Assembly: GCA_018266215.1 (NCBI GenBank)
Contig: JAFEAV010000001.1
Span: 1-64,000 of the forward strand
Length of the DNA: 64,000 nt
Origin: Cyanobacteria bacterium SZAS LIN-3
Lineage (GTDB): Bacteria; Cyanobacteriota; Vampirovibrionia; Obscuribacterales; Obscuribacteraceae
Reading direction: 5' to 3'
The translations under genes were made by a program, and so were the position numbers. The first letter of the stretch is position 1. Each line of letters opens with the position of its first letter. Shown here in pieces: positions 11,125-20,285 of this stretch. Below the pieces are notes generated by a model that saw nothing but the letters and a program-made list of their open reading frames with translations, did no database searches and was not told the DNA's origin.

Positions 11125-11745
11125 TTGTTGCAGAAGTTGAAGCCGGCCGCGTTGATTGCAGCTCTCATTGTTTCCGCCGCCAGCGCCGGACCTGGCCTGG
11201 CCAGTCAGACAGAGCAGGATGCAATAGATCTGGACAATCGCGGCGAGAATGCCTCGGGCGAGGGCAAATTTGTTGACGAACAGAGCTACTACGGCCAGTC
11301 CCTGGCGATACGTCAAAAGCTCTATAAAATAAACGACCCGAGAGTAATCTACTCTATCGAAACGCTGGCGGTGGCCTGCCGCGAAGGCAAAAAATACAAA
11401 CAGGCCGAAGCACTCTACAATCAGGCCCTGGCAAGGTGGAAGAGCTCGCCGCAAGCTGTGGCCTCAAACAAAGTGCGCGATGTGATTGCCGACAATCGCG
11501 AAGGTCTGGCCATTGTCCTGACCGAGTCCGGAGATTTGAAGCGAGCGGCGGAACTGTACAAAGAAGTGCTGGCACAGCGAGAACAAAAGCACGGACCGAA
11601 CGATCCCGGGCTGGCCATCAGCCTTCGCGGCTATGCCGACGTCTTGAACAAGCTCCATAGAAACGCCGAAGCAAACACGATGAGTGAACGCGCGGACAGG
11701 ATCATGCCCAGTATGTGCGGCACACCGGCCCAGAACGATAAATAA
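11125..11745 (+). CDS. Secreted TPR-repeat protein
   Basis: TTG at 11125 is preceded by CGGAGATCAG and gives a product that begins directly with a classical signal peptide (LKPAALIAALIVSAASAGPGLAS). The frame is open upstream to 11059, but that would place 22 odd residues before the signal. The mature part (about 180 aa) holds three to four tetratricopeptide-like units with SLAIRQKLYK, QAEALYNQALARW and RAAELYKEVLAQREQKHG. Such proteins usually act as protein-interaction scaffolds in the periplasm. The partner is unknown. Confidence 0.75.
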   Translation: MLQKLKPAALIAALIVSAASAGPGLASQTEQDAIDLDNRGENASGEGKFVDEQSYYGQSLAIRQKLYKINDPRVIYSIETLAVACREGKKYKQAEALYNQALARWKSSPQAVASNKVRDVIADNREGLAIVLTESGDLKRAAELYKEVLAQREQKHGPNDPGLAISLRGYADVLNKLHRNAEANTMSERADRIMPSMCGTPAQNDK

Positions 11746-11751
11746 TTTTCC

Positions 11752-12183
11752 TCAGGTCGTCGCCTCGCACAGGCGTTTGAAATCGTTCATCCATTTGGGG
11801 ACACTGGCGGCAAGCGGCCCGCGCAGAAGATTGCCAAACAAAAATGCGGTCGCTCCCTCCGCCTCGGCGGAAAAGTGAATACGAACAGCAGGGCCGCCCT
11901 CAGTGGCTTTCGAGCTTATTTCGTGGTGAAAAATAAACCTGGTTCCCCACAACTCAAAGTAGTCAGTGTAAGACTGCTCCTCATTCATATTGCTGATATG
12001 CAGCAAAACTTCAGGGCCGCCTTTCAATTTCAACTTCCCGACCGCACCGACATCAATTGGACCATCAAAGGTAATGCGCTCCATGCCGCCATCCCACTGC
12101 GTCCAGGTATGCCAGTCGACGAGCTTCGACCAGACGCGCTCAAGATGAGCGGATGCGGTCACTTCGTGAGAAACAAGTTGCAC
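11752..12183 (-). CDS. SRPBCC-superfamily (polyketide cyclase-like) protein
   Basis: A 143-residue START/Bet v1-like helix-grip protein, recognised by the N-terminal VTASAHLERVWSKLVDWHTWTQW, the central GAVGKLKLKGG and the terminal long helix (WMNDFKRLCEA). These proteins bind hydrophobic small ligands in a deep pocket, but no specific ligand can be assigned. GTG at 12183 is placed 8 nt after GGGG in the tail of the preceding 70-residue gene, whose stop lies 8 nt upstream, so it is the last gene of the aminotransferase operon. Confidence 0.8.
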   Translation of the reverse strand: MQLVSHEVTASAHLERVWSKLVDWHTWTQWDGGMERITFDGPIDVGAVGKLKLKGGPEVLLHISNMNEEQSYTDYFELWGTRFIFHHEISSKATEGGPAVRIHFSAEAEGATAFLFGNLLRGPLAASVPKWMNDFKRLCEATT

Positions 12184-12191
12184 CTGGCGAT

Positions 12192-12404
12192 TTACCCCAG
12201 AGCACGCATGCGTGCAAACGGGATTACTCGCGCGGTAGCAGCTGTGTTTTCATAGATTACGACGGCATGAGCATTGCGCTCATTGGCCAGGTAGTCACGC
12301 ATCATCGCCATCATCTCCGGCGAGCCCGCGGCCGGCTGCATGCGCTTGATTTTTTCAGCGATGAAGCTGACTGGTTGTTGCTCGGAAATCATCTGCTCTT
12401 GCAT
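12192..12404 (-). CDS. Small 70-residue protein translationally coupled to the aminotransferase
   Basis: The start ATG overlaps the stop of the upstream aminotransferase gene as TAATG, and the downstream SRPBCC gene follows after 8 nt, so the frame sits in an operon with tight spacing. The product is methionine-rich (SPEMMAMMRDYLANERN) and ends in a helical basic part. It resembles a small regulatory or accessory protein more than an enzyme. No family was recognised. The context supports real translation. Confidence 0.65.
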   Translation of the reverse strand: MQEQMISEQQPVSFIAEKIKRMQPAAGSPEMMAMMRDYLANERNAHAVVIYENTAATARVIPFARMRALG

Positions 12405-13963
12405 TATTTTCTGCCTTTGCTTTTGTAACCAGCGCCCTTTTTGCCTTTCTTACCGGACTTGGCATTTTTGCTCGGACCGGATTTTTCCTTATCGGCTTTC
12501 TTTTTAGTGCCGTCTTTTTTCTTGCCTTTCTTCACCGGTGCCAGGACAAGCTTCATGCCGTAGCGCGGGCAGGCGACGCGGCGACGTCTTGGCTTGGGAG
12601 CATCAGCTTTAGCCTTTTTGCTGGCTTTGATTTCATCGGCGGCGGTGGCATTGAGTTCGACCAGTTCGGCATCGTCGATTTCGGAGATGATGCCTTCGAG
12701 GGTGTCGATCATCAAATTGATCTGCGACTCGGTGATGATTAGAGGCGGCTCAATACGCATGGTGCGATTGGCGTTCATGGTGGCGGCCACCAGAACTCCA
12801 CGGTGGAAAAGTTCAACCTGCACTTTTTCGCGCAGTTCCTTACTTGTCCATTCCAGGCCGATAAGCAGACCACGTCCGCGGATGTCGGCAATATGATTGG
12901 GATATTTTTCTTTCAGCTCATTGAATTTGCGCATGAAATAGTTGCCCATGACAGCGGCGCGAGCGGGGAGGTGCTCTTCGAGAAGCACTTCAATACAGGC
13001 CGAAGCTGCGGTACAGGCAAGCGGATTGCCGCCGAAAGTAGAGTTGTGAATGGAGGGATTAGGCTCAAGCACCTTCCAGATTTTGGATGTGGACATGAAG
13101 CAACCAATGGGCATGACGCCGCCGCCAAGAGCCTTGGCGAGACAGAGGATGTCGGGCACAACGCCTTCATGCTCACAGGCAAACATGCGGCCGGTACGAC
13201 CCATGCCGGTCTGCACTTCGTCGAGAATGAGAAGAATGCCGTGCTTTTTGGTCAGTTGTCTGACTTTGCGCAAATAACCGGGAGCGGGAACATTGATGCC
13301 GCCTTCACCCTGAATCGGTTCAAGAATGACGGCTGCGGTATCTTCGGTGATGGCCGCTTCCATAGCTTCGATATCGCCGAAGGGCACATGGGTGAAACCA
13401 TTCAACAGAGGCTCGAAAGGTTTGCGGAAAACATCGCGACCGGTGGCCGAGAGCGCACCCATACTGACGCCGTGATAAGCGTTTTTGGTGGAGATGATTT
13501 CGGTTTTCTTTGTATAAAGTCTGGCCAATTTAATGGCGCCTTCAACGGCTTCAGTACCGGAGTTGCAGAGGAAGCTGTATTGCAAATCGCCGGGGGCAAT
13601 CGCCGCCAGCTGACTGGCGAGATGGGCGGCCCAGGGATTGAGCAGGTCCTGACTGTGCAGACAAACCTGGTCGAGCTGAGCTTTTACGGCGTTGATAACT
13701 TTTGGATGGCGATGGCCTACATTGAAAATACCGTAACCACCGAGGCAGTCGAGATAGCGCTTGCCGTGGTTATCGTAGGTGTAGACACCACCGTCGCGAA
13801 ACTCTACAGCGCCTTCGGCTCCGCAAAGTTTGCTCTTATAACAATGATTGAGGTGGTTGATGCTGTTATCGAGAGCTTTTGCTGCGATATCTTCGTAGTG
13901 GTCGCCGCCGCGTTCTACGACGGGGAATCGCTTAACTCTGATGTCTTTCCTGTAAACGGCCAT
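12404..13963 (-). CDS. Class III PLP-dependent aminotransferase with lysine-rich C-terminal tail
   Basis: Residues 1 to about 440 form a class III (ornithine/acetylornithine/putrescine type) aminotransferase: CNSGTEAVEGAIKLAR for the PLP phosphate pocket, ILDEVQTGMGRTG, the PLP lysine in CLAKALGGGVMPIG and STFGGNPLACTAA. It is most like putrescine aminotransferases (PatA/YgjG), but substrate choice is inferred. The last 50 or so residues are a low-complexity Lys/Gly/Ala tail (KKGKKKDGTKKKADKEK), not part of the fold. ATG at 13963 has a GAGGATA site. It leads an operon with two small genes downstream. Confidence 0.87.
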   Translation of the reverse strand: MAVYRKDIRVKRFPVVERGGDHYEDIAAKALDNSINHLNHCYKSKLCGAEGAVEFRDGGVYTYDNHGKRYLDCLGGYGIFNVGHRHPKVINAVKAQLDQVCLHSQDLLNPWAAHLASQLAAIAPGDLQYSFLCNSGTEAVEGAIKLARLYTKKTEIISTKNAYHGVSMGALSATGRDVFRKPFEPLLNGFTHVPFGDIEAMEAAITEDTAAVILEPIQGEGGINVPAPGYLRKVRQLTKKHGILLILDEVQTGMGRTGRMFACEHEGVVPDILCLAKALGGGVMPIGCFMSTSKIWKVLEPNPSIHNSTFGGNPLACTAASACIEVLLEEHLPARAAVMGNYFMRKFNELKEKYPNHIADIRGRGLLIGLEWTSKELREKVQVELFHRGVLVAATMNANRTMRIEPPLIITESQINLMIDTLEGIISEIDDAELVELNATAADEIKASKKAKADAPKPRRRRVACPRYGMKLVLAPVKKGKKKDGTKKKADKEKSGPSKNAKSGKKGKKGAGYKSKGRK

Positions 13964-14642
13964 GAGTGTGTTTTATCCTCAGGCTCTTCCTAAGCGTCAC
14001 CCAAGGCTAGTGAGTTGCACTAACCGGGCCCCTTGAAGAACCAAAATCTTATGTGTATGACTAAGTCAGTATGTGGCTCTGAAGCGCTGTTAAATACCCA
14101 AGCAAGCGGTACGTTCAGCTAAACCAGAACATCGAAAAATGCTGGGCCCCGCTACTTATAAGTAGATTTGAGGGCACGTGCCTTTTTGGCTTTGTTGTTT
14201 AATAGCGCTGTATTTGCAGTACGCATATAAATTTCCGGGACCGACTCGCTTTATTTAGTCTCTTACCGGGACTCCGAGCAAAGGAAGCTATTCTATGTAC
14301 TTCAACCCGAGGAACACTCCGCTAAAAGCGGCCATCTCTGAGGTTTTTTCTCTGCCCTTATACACCTAATGTACATCAGAAGCGCATCTTGAAACAATGT
14401 GCAACCTGTACAAAAACTGTCTCAATAATTTAGCCATACTGTCTAACATTTCACGGAAACCTGATGACAACGAGCCTGCCAAGCGGGTTTGCCCAGATCG
14501 CAATATTCTCATCCAATATATGGTCAGATGGGTGAACTTTAAAAGGAACATCCTTTCGAAAGCCCACGTCATGGGCAATAATTGACATGTTCCGCCAGAG
14601 GCTCATTCAAGGCCATTATCAGCAGAGGTCGCTATCCAGCCA
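13964..14642. other. 679-nt intergenic region between divergent genes; possible regulatory or RNA content
   Basis: This AT-richer stretch holds no convincing gene on either strand; the longest frames are short and lack ribosome sites. It must carry the promoters of the aminotransferase operon (minus) and of the TPR gene at 14643 (plus). It contains a perfect 14-nt palindrome at 14152-14165, a CCGCT/AGCGG hairpin near 14319-14331 followed by TTTTTT at about 14343, and a GCCCA/TGGGC hairpin at 14562-14576. The hairpin before the T run could end a short transcript, so a small RNA is possible but unproven. Confidence 0.5.
14152..14165. promoter_or_regulatory. Perfect 14-nt palindrome, candidate operator
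   Basis: CTACTTATAAGTAG is an exact inverted repeat in the middle of the long divergent intergenic region. A symmetric AT-rich site of this length between divergent genes is a normal form for a dimeric regulator site, but no regulator gene is adjacent and no second copy was noticed in the window. Confidence 0.4.
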
Positions 14643-16712
14643 ATGCCCCCACTCAAGTCTTCAAACCCGGTCAAGAGAATGGTTTTCAGCCTGGCCGGCT
14701 CGCTCTTGCTGAGCGGACCGTTAGCCATCCAGGTCAGTCCGGCCCTGGCCCAGGCCGACCCTGTCGCCCAATCCATGCCCCCGGCGCAACTTGAGCGCTA
14801 CTACCAGGGTGTGGCCTATTTCAAGCGCGGCGACCTGGACAAAGCCCTTGATGCGTTCAAGGCCTCGGCTATAAACGCCCCTTATGATCCCCTGGTACAC
14901 CTGAGCCTGGCAGCCGTTTTACAGCAAATGGGCGATACCGACAATGCCATTTCAGAATACCGCAGAGCAATCAGACTGCGGAAATACGACGCTTTTGCCC
15001 GGGTAGCCCTGGGTACCCTTTTGCAATCCCAGGGTGAATTGCAGGCCGCGGTCAATGAATATGATGAAGCGATCCGCCTGCGGCCCGACGTGGCGCTATT
15101 CCATCTCAATCTGGGCATAGCTTTGCGCATCGCCGGCAGCAAGGAAGAGGCCATCACCGAACTGAGTAAGGTTGTGCAGGCCTACCCCGAGCATCTCAAG
15201 GCCCGGTCCCAGCTGGCAGCGGCTTTCCAGGACAAGGGCGATTACAATTCGGCCGCCGCCGAGTACAAGAAGATCCTTGTGCACCAGCCCAAGAATTTTT
15301 CCATCCTCTATAACCTGGGATCTTGCCAGATATCGCTTAAGGATTATCCCGCCGCCTGCGAGAGCCTGACCAAAGCCGTCGCCGCCGACACCACGGTCCC
15401 CGAAGCCCACGCCCTGCTTGGCACTTCGCTACTGGCCATGAATAAATATGCCGAGGCCGCCGCTGAATTTCGCACCGCCCTGGGCATCAAAAATGACCGC
15501 CCGGACTGGTACAGCCAGCTCGGCGACGCCCTGACCAAGCAAAAAGACCTGCCCGGGGCCATCGACGCCTATCGCAAGGCCCAGTCCATCGACCCCAACA
15601 ACGTAAACACCGGCTACAGCCTGGGTTATCTGCTGCAAACATCCGGCGACCTGGACGATGCGGCATCTCTATTTATGCATGTGCTCTCGCTCAAGCCCGA
15701 TTATGCCAATGCCCACTACAATCTCGGCCTGATCAAACAGAAACAGGGCGATCAGCCGGCGGCCCAGGGTGAGTTTAAACGAGTCCTGGAATTAAGCCCA
15801 AATGATGGCCAGGCCCTGATTAATCTGGGCCGTTCCTTCCTCCTGGCCGGCGATCTGCCCCAGGCAGTCGGCTATTACCGTCAGGGATTGAGCGTGGACG
15901 GCACCGACCCGAGCGCCTTCCAGGAACTGGGCCAGGCACTGATCAAGCTAAAAGACTATCTGGGTGCCCGTTCCGCTCTGGAGAGCGCCCTCACCCTCGC
16001 TCCTTACGACCGGGGCATAAACCTCGCCATGGCCAATCTGGACCTGCTTGACGGGGCGGCGGCCAAGGGTGAGCAGCGCCTGCGCGTATTGCTGGCCCAG
16101 AACCCGGCGGACCTGGAACTGCTCAATCTTCTGGCCGACAACCTGACGGCCCAGGGCAAGCTGGAGACGGCGATCGAGACCTATCAAAAGATTATCCAGC
16201 TCAATCCCCGCTCCTCCGAAGCCTACAATGACCTGGGCCTGGCAGTGGGCAAGAAGGATGACGTGTCCGGCGCCACCTCGATGTTCAAAAAGGCAATCGA
16301 GCTCGACCCCAATTTTGTCGAGCCGCGCATCAATCTGGGCAACATCTATCTTGGTCAGAGAAACTTCCCCGACGCCCTCCTGCAATATCAAAAGGCCGTC
16401 GAGCTCAAGCCCAACAGCGTCCTTGCTCACTACAATCTGGGCCTGACCCTGACCGGGCAAAACAACACCGATGGCGCCCTGGCCGAATACCAGCAGGCGG
16501 TCAAACTCGACCCCGGCTATGCCAACGCCTACTATGCGATGGGACTTTTGTATCAGGCCAAAACCGAAAACGATCAGGCCATTGCCGCCTTCGAAAAATA
16601 TTTGCAGCTTGATCCCTCCGGTCCCTACAGCGAATCTGTAAAGACAGCCCTGGAAAAAATCCGCCAGCCCGGCGGTCCTGTGGCCGCCCCTCAGCAGACC
16701 ACGGATAGTTAA
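14643..16712 (+). CDS. Secreted TPR protein with a long array of repeats
   Basis: The 689-residue product begins with a basic region and signal peptide (MVFSLAGSLLLSGPLAIQV...ALA) and is then almost entirely tetratricopeptide repeats, about 17 units of 34 residues. Typical units are AYNDLGLAVGKKDDVSGA and AHYNLGLTLTGQNNTDGAL, each with the W/L-G-Y/A-F-A-P pattern. It has no catalytic domain, so it is probably a periplasmic interaction scaffold. ATG at 14643 and ATG at 14679 (AAGAGA upstream) are both possible starts; both keep the signal peptide. The last residues are Pro/Gln-rich. Confidence 0.88.
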   Translation: MPPLKSSNPVKRMVFSLAGSLLLSGPLAIQVSPALAQADPVAQSMPPAQLERYYQGVAYFKRGDLDKALDAFKASAINAPYDPLVHLSLAAVLQQMGDTDNAISEYRRAIRLRKYDAFARVALGTLLQSQGELQAAVNEYDEAIRLRPDVALFHLNLGIALRIAGSKEEAITELSKVVQAYPEHLKARSQLAAAFQDKGDYNSAAAEYKKILVHQPKNFSILYNLGSCQISLKDYPAACESLTKAVAADTTVPEAHALLGTSLLAMNKYAEAAAEFRTALGIKNDRPDWYSQLGDALTKQKDLPGAIDAYRKAQSIDPNNVNTGYSLGYLLQTSGDLDDAASLFMHVLSLKPDYANAHYNLGLIKQKQGDQPAAQGEFKRVLELSPNDGQALINLGRSFLLAGDLPQAVGYYRQGLSVDGTDPSAFQELGQALIKLKDYLGARSALESALTLAPYDRGINLAMANLDLLDGAAAKGEQRLRVLLAQNPADLELLNLLADNLTAQGKLETAIETYQKIIQLNPRSSEAYNDLGLAVGKKDDVSGATSMFKKAIELDPNFVEPRINLGNIYLGQRNFPDALLQYQKAVELKPNSVLAHYNLGLTLTGQNNTDGALAEYQQAVKLDPGYANAYYAMGLLYQAKTENDQAIAAFEKYLQLDPSGPYSESVKTALEKIRQPGGPVAAPQQTTDS

Positions 16713-16784
16713 TAGAAATCGGCCACGATTATCAGACCAGGCCGGGCATATAACCATAGAGTAGTTTTGCCCGGGTGATTTACG

Positions 16785-17525
16785 ATGTTGAAAGCACTCT
16801 GCGCCGCAGAAAAGAGCGCACCTTTTGATCCGCCTCTAGTTCTGGACGAAAAACACTACGGCCTGCGTGATTACTGGCGGCCGATGCGGGGTGCAGCCAC
16901 ATACGCAGCCCTGGAGTGTCTTTTGCTCAGCCCGCTGTTGCTCACCGGCAACATCATCGCCTTCTGGCTTTTCGCCGCCGTGGCGGCCTTTCTTATCGTC
17001 GAGACGATGGTGATTATCGGTATTTCCGCTTTTATCCACCAGCGCGTCTTCATACACCGATTGCGCAAGTACGGTCCCTCCTACTACAACAGCGAAATCA
17101 CAGTCGATGCGCCCCAAGCCGAGGCCTTCGAGCTGTGCCTGGCGGCCACCTCCGATCTGCCTAAATCAAAAATCGTCAGCATGGATGAAAAAGAAGGCAC
17201 CATGCTCGTCACGCTCAAGGGCAATTTCTGGACCACGGTCGACCGGCAGGTGAGGCTGAAAGTGAGAGGCGGCAGGGAAAGTCATCTGCAATCAATCATC
17301 TCGGTGGATCCCTCGGTCAGACTGACACCTTTCCGCCGCAAAATAATGCGCCTGGTCTGGGGAGACAAATGGTATCCGCTGATCTTCCGCAGTGACGTCA
17401 ACTGGAATCGCAAAATTCTAAACTCGGTCACGGCGTACATAGAATCGGTCCCCAACTGGGATCATCGCTATGACCACCCCGAAGCCATGGACCACGGATT
17501 TCTGGAAGAGATGAACGCGGCCTGA
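16785..17525 (+). CDS. Membrane protein of unknown function with C-terminal soluble domain
   Basis: The 246-residue protein has two adjacent membrane helices at about residues 38-82 (LECLLLSPLLLTGNIIAFWLF and VAAFLIVETMVIIGISAFI) and then a cytoplasmic or periplasmic domain of about 150 residues with SEITVDAPQAEAFELCLAA and the aromatic stretch RLVWGDKWYPLIF. Its pattern of a beta-rich region after two helices resembles START-like or PH-like membrane proteins, but there is no firm match. It starts 72 nt after the TPR gene and ends convergent with recG. Confidence 0.65.
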   Translation: MLKALCAAEKSAPFDPPLVLDEKHYGLRDYWRPMRGAATYAALECLLLSPLLLTGNIIAFWLFAAVAAFLIVETMVIIGISAFIHQRVFIHRLRKYGPSYYNSEITVDAPQAEAFELCLAATSDLPKSKIVSMDEKEGTMLVTLKGNFWTTVDRQVRLKVRGGRESHLQSIISVDPSVRLTPFRRKIMRLVWGDKWYPLIFRSDVNWNRKILNSVTAYIESVPNWDHRYDHPEAMDHGFLEEMNAA

Positions 17526-17533
17526 AAAATTGC

Positions 17534-20203
17534 TCAACCCGAGCGCATCATCTCGCTGTGTTCGGTGGTGACTTTCATCTCCACCATTTTTTTCAAGGAC
17601 GGATATGCCACCAGATCCGGATCGCTGCGCATGATGGAAATGGCGGCATTGCGCGCATCTTCCAGGATCTTAGCGTCCTGCACCAGGTCGGCCAGGACCA
17701 GATCCGGCAGACCGCTCTGACGGAATCCGACAAATTCTCCCGGCCCGCGAATTTCCAGATCTTTTTCCGCCACCACAAATCCATCGTTGGTCTGGGTCAA
17801 AATTTCCAGACGATCGCGGGTCGCTTCCGACTTCAATTCGGAGACCAGGAAACAATAGGACTGCTCGCCGCCGCGGCCCACCCGGCCGCGCAATTGATGG
17901 AGCTGAGCCAGGCCGAAGCGGTCGGCGTTTTCAATCACCATGACGGTGGCATTGGGCACATCCACGCCCACTTCGATAACCGTCGTTGATACCAGTATGT
18001 GATATTCACCCTGGCGGAAGGCGTCCATCACAGCGTCTTTTTCCTGGGATTTTAGTTTGCCGTGCATCAGTCCCAGTTTGAAATTTTTGAACTCACCCTG
18101 CGAAAGTTTTTCAAATTCCTGGGTGGCGGCCTTGGCCGAAAGTGTCTCGGACTCTTCAATCAGAGGGAAGACGATATAAATCTGCCGGCCTTTGGCGATC
18201 TCCTCATGCACCCGCTTCCACACTTCTTTCTTTTGCGAAGGTCGGAACAATTCGGTGATGATGGGTTTGCGACCGGGCGGCAGTTCATCGATTTCCGAAA
18301 CATCGAGGTCACCGTGCATAGTCAGCGCCAGGGTGCGGGGAATGGGAGTGGCTGTCATTGTCAGAAGCTCGGGACTCTGACTCTTAGCTTTCAGCCTGGC
18401 TCTCTGTTTGACGCCGAAGCGGTGCTGTTCATCAATAATAATCAGACCCAGTTTTTCAAATTCCACATCATCTTCAATGAGAGCGTGGGTGCCGACGGCA
18501 ATATGCGCCTGACCGCTGACGAGCTGCTGACGCACTTCGCGCCGTTCTTTGACGCCCTGCTTGCCGAGCAAAAGCACTACCTTGAGACCGAGCGGAGTGA
18601 CCAGTCTCTGAAATTGACGGAAGTGCTGCTCGGCCAGAATTTCAGTCGGCGCCATCATGGCGCCCTGGAAGCCGTTTTCGATAGCCACCATAAAAGCCAT
18701 GAGGGCAACCACGGTTTTACCGGAGCCGACATCCCCCTGCACCAGACGATGCATCGGTTTATTGGAACCCAGATCCCGGGCGATTTCCCCGAAGACACGT
18801 GTCTGCGCGCCGGTCAATGTAAAGGGCAGACTGGTGCGCAGGCGCTCGACCAGACTGTCGGGGCCGGGATCATAGCGCAGCGAAAGGGCGTCTTCCTGCA
18901 ATTCATATTGATAGCGACGATGAGCCATCTGCAGCTGGATGGCGAACAATTCGTCAAAAACCAGACGCCGCCGCGCTTCATCCTTGAGGGCCGGATCCTG
19001 GGGGAAATGTATATTAAGAAACGCCTCGCGCAAAGGCATCAGACCATAGGTCTGGCGCAGAGACTCGGGCAATAGATCTTCAATCTGGGCGCCGTAAGCG
19101 GTCAGGGCATTGTGTATGACATTGCGCAGATGCCGCAGCGACAGGCCTTCGGTTAAGGGATAGACCGGCACCAGTCGACCGGCGTGAATGCTCTCGGGTA
19201 CATTGGCGTATTGCTGCCCGCTTTCATCATCGTCAAAACCGGCTCCGGCGGCCGAACCCCCACTCATCACTCCGCTGTTGAGTTCGCTGCCGCCTTCCAG
19301 ACTGAGTATTTCCACTTCGGCATTTTTGAGCTTGAGCTTGTGCGAATACTCGTCCACTTCCACAACGCCGGAGGCCAGCACCTGAGCCCCTTTGGGATAC
19401 TGCGCCTTGTATCTGTCGAGGAGATATTTATTGGACTTGCCGCCGACGAAACGGATCACGAGAATGCTGCCGGTGCCGTCCGAAATGATCGTACTGAGTA
19501 TGGACATATTGCCGCGCTTGGACTGATAAGCGCTGACCGAGCGGATCGAGCCGAAGATAGTGACCTCTTCCCCGACCTTGAGGTCCTTTATGCACTCGCG
19601 ATTTTGAAAATCGAGGTGCCGCCGCGGGTAGTGGCGCAAAAGATCATCGACGGTGGCGATGTCGAGGGTGGCCAGCAGCCCGGCCAGTTTCGGCCCGACA
19701 CCTTTGACGTATTGCACCGGTATGGCTGTGGGCGGACCTTTCTGCGCCGGTTCGACGGTCTGAGCCGGGGGCGCTTTCGCTTTAGGTGGATTGGGTTTTG
19801 CCGCGCTTTTATCCGGAGCCTTATTCTCGGGCTTAGAAGCCGGTTTGGATGCGGTTTCGGCCACCGATTCGGCGGCGCTTTCCAGCTCGGATTTCTCGGC
19901 GGAGATGCCGGCCACTTCCCAGTAGGGCTGCAGCAGCTCGGCGGCGCGATTGATGATGGAGATGCGAGTGGCCACGTCCGACTGCGGATACTGGCGAAAT
20001 AGTGAGCGCACGGTCACCCAGACCGCGTCAAGCGGATAGCGCCGCATCAGGCGGTCGGAGGTAACCCGCATGAAATGCGAGAAGGTCGAATGCCTGCCCT
20101 GAAAGTCCGAATAGCGCGCGCGGCGCTCGACGGCAATAGCCCGCCGCAAAGCAGAAAGCTCAGCTTCCTTGGTTGGTCTAGGCGCTCCCACGATTTTTGG
20201 CAA
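17534..20203 (-). CDS. recG: ATP-dependent DNA helicase RecG with N-terminal extension
   Basis: RecG reverses stalled replication forks and branch-migrates Holliday junctions. The 889-residue protein carries the wedge/OB domain (YVKGVGPKLAGLLATL, then VTIFGSIRSV), Walker A GDVGSGKT, DEQHRFG, TATPIPRTLA and the C-terminal helicase part with QLRGRVGRGG. It is about 190 residues longer than E. coli RecG: residues 1-100 form a helical domain and about 105-160 an Ala/Lys/Pro-rich linker, as in cyanobacterial RecG. TTG at 20203 follows an AGG eight nt upstream. Confidence 0.95.
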   Translation of the reverse strand: MPKIVGAPRPTKEAELSALRRAIAVERRARYSDFQGRHSTFSHFMRVTSDRLMRRYPLDAVWVTVRSLFRQYPQSDVATRISIINRAAELLQPYWEVAGISAEKSELESAAESVAETASKPASKPENKAPDKSAAKPNPPKAKAPPAQTVEPAQKGPPTAIPVQYVKGVGPKLAGLLATLDIATVDDLLRHYPRRHLDFQNRECIKDLKVGEEVTIFGSIRSVSAYQSKRGNMSILSTIISDGTGSILVIRFVGGKSNKYLLDRYKAQYPKGAQVLASGVVEVDEYSHKLKLKNAEVEILSLEGGSELNSGVMSGGSAAGAGFDDDESGQQYANVPESIHAGRLVPVYPLTEGLSLRHLRNVIHNALTAYGAQIEDLLPESLRQTYGLMPLREAFLNIHFPQDPALKDEARRRLVFDELFAIQLQMAHRRYQYELQEDALSLRYDPGPDSLVERLRTSLPFTLTGAQTRVFGEIARDLGSNKPMHRLVQGDVGSGKTVVALMAFMVAIENGFQGAMMAPTEILAEQHFRQFQRLVTPLGLKVVLLLGKQGVKERREVRQQLVSGQAHIAVGTHALIEDDVEFEKLGLIIIDEQHRFGVKQRARLKAKSQSPELLTMTATPIPRTLALTMHGDLDVSEIDELPPGRKPIITELFRPSQKKEVWKRVHEEIAKGRQIYIVFPLIEESETLSAKAATQEFEKLSQGEFKNFKLGLMHGKLKSQEKDAVMDAFRQGEYHILVSTTVIEVGVDVPNATVMVIENADRFGLAQLHQLRGRVGRGGEQSYCFLVSELKSEATRDRLEILTQTNDGFVVAEKDLEIRGPGEFVGFRQSGLPDLVLADLVQDAKILEDARNAAISIMRSDPDLVAYPSLKKMVEMKVTTEHSEMMRSG

Positions 20204-20285
20204 TATAGAGCCTGTATATACACCGAGATCTCGGCGAAACCCACTCCCTTAGCCTAAAAGAAAGGGACGGCTAATACAAGGGAAA

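Noticed and set aside
12803..13993. A 396-codon open frame on the plus strand
   Set aside because: It lies opposite the clear aminotransferase gene, shows no domain and has no ribosome site; the GC-rich third positions of the real gene create it.
14397..14585. A 62-codon frame in the long divergent spacer
   Set aside because: No ribosome site, no motif, poor codon pattern.
18062..19075. A 337-codon plus-strand frame
   Set aside because: Antisense to recG; composition and lack of motifs mark it as a shadow.
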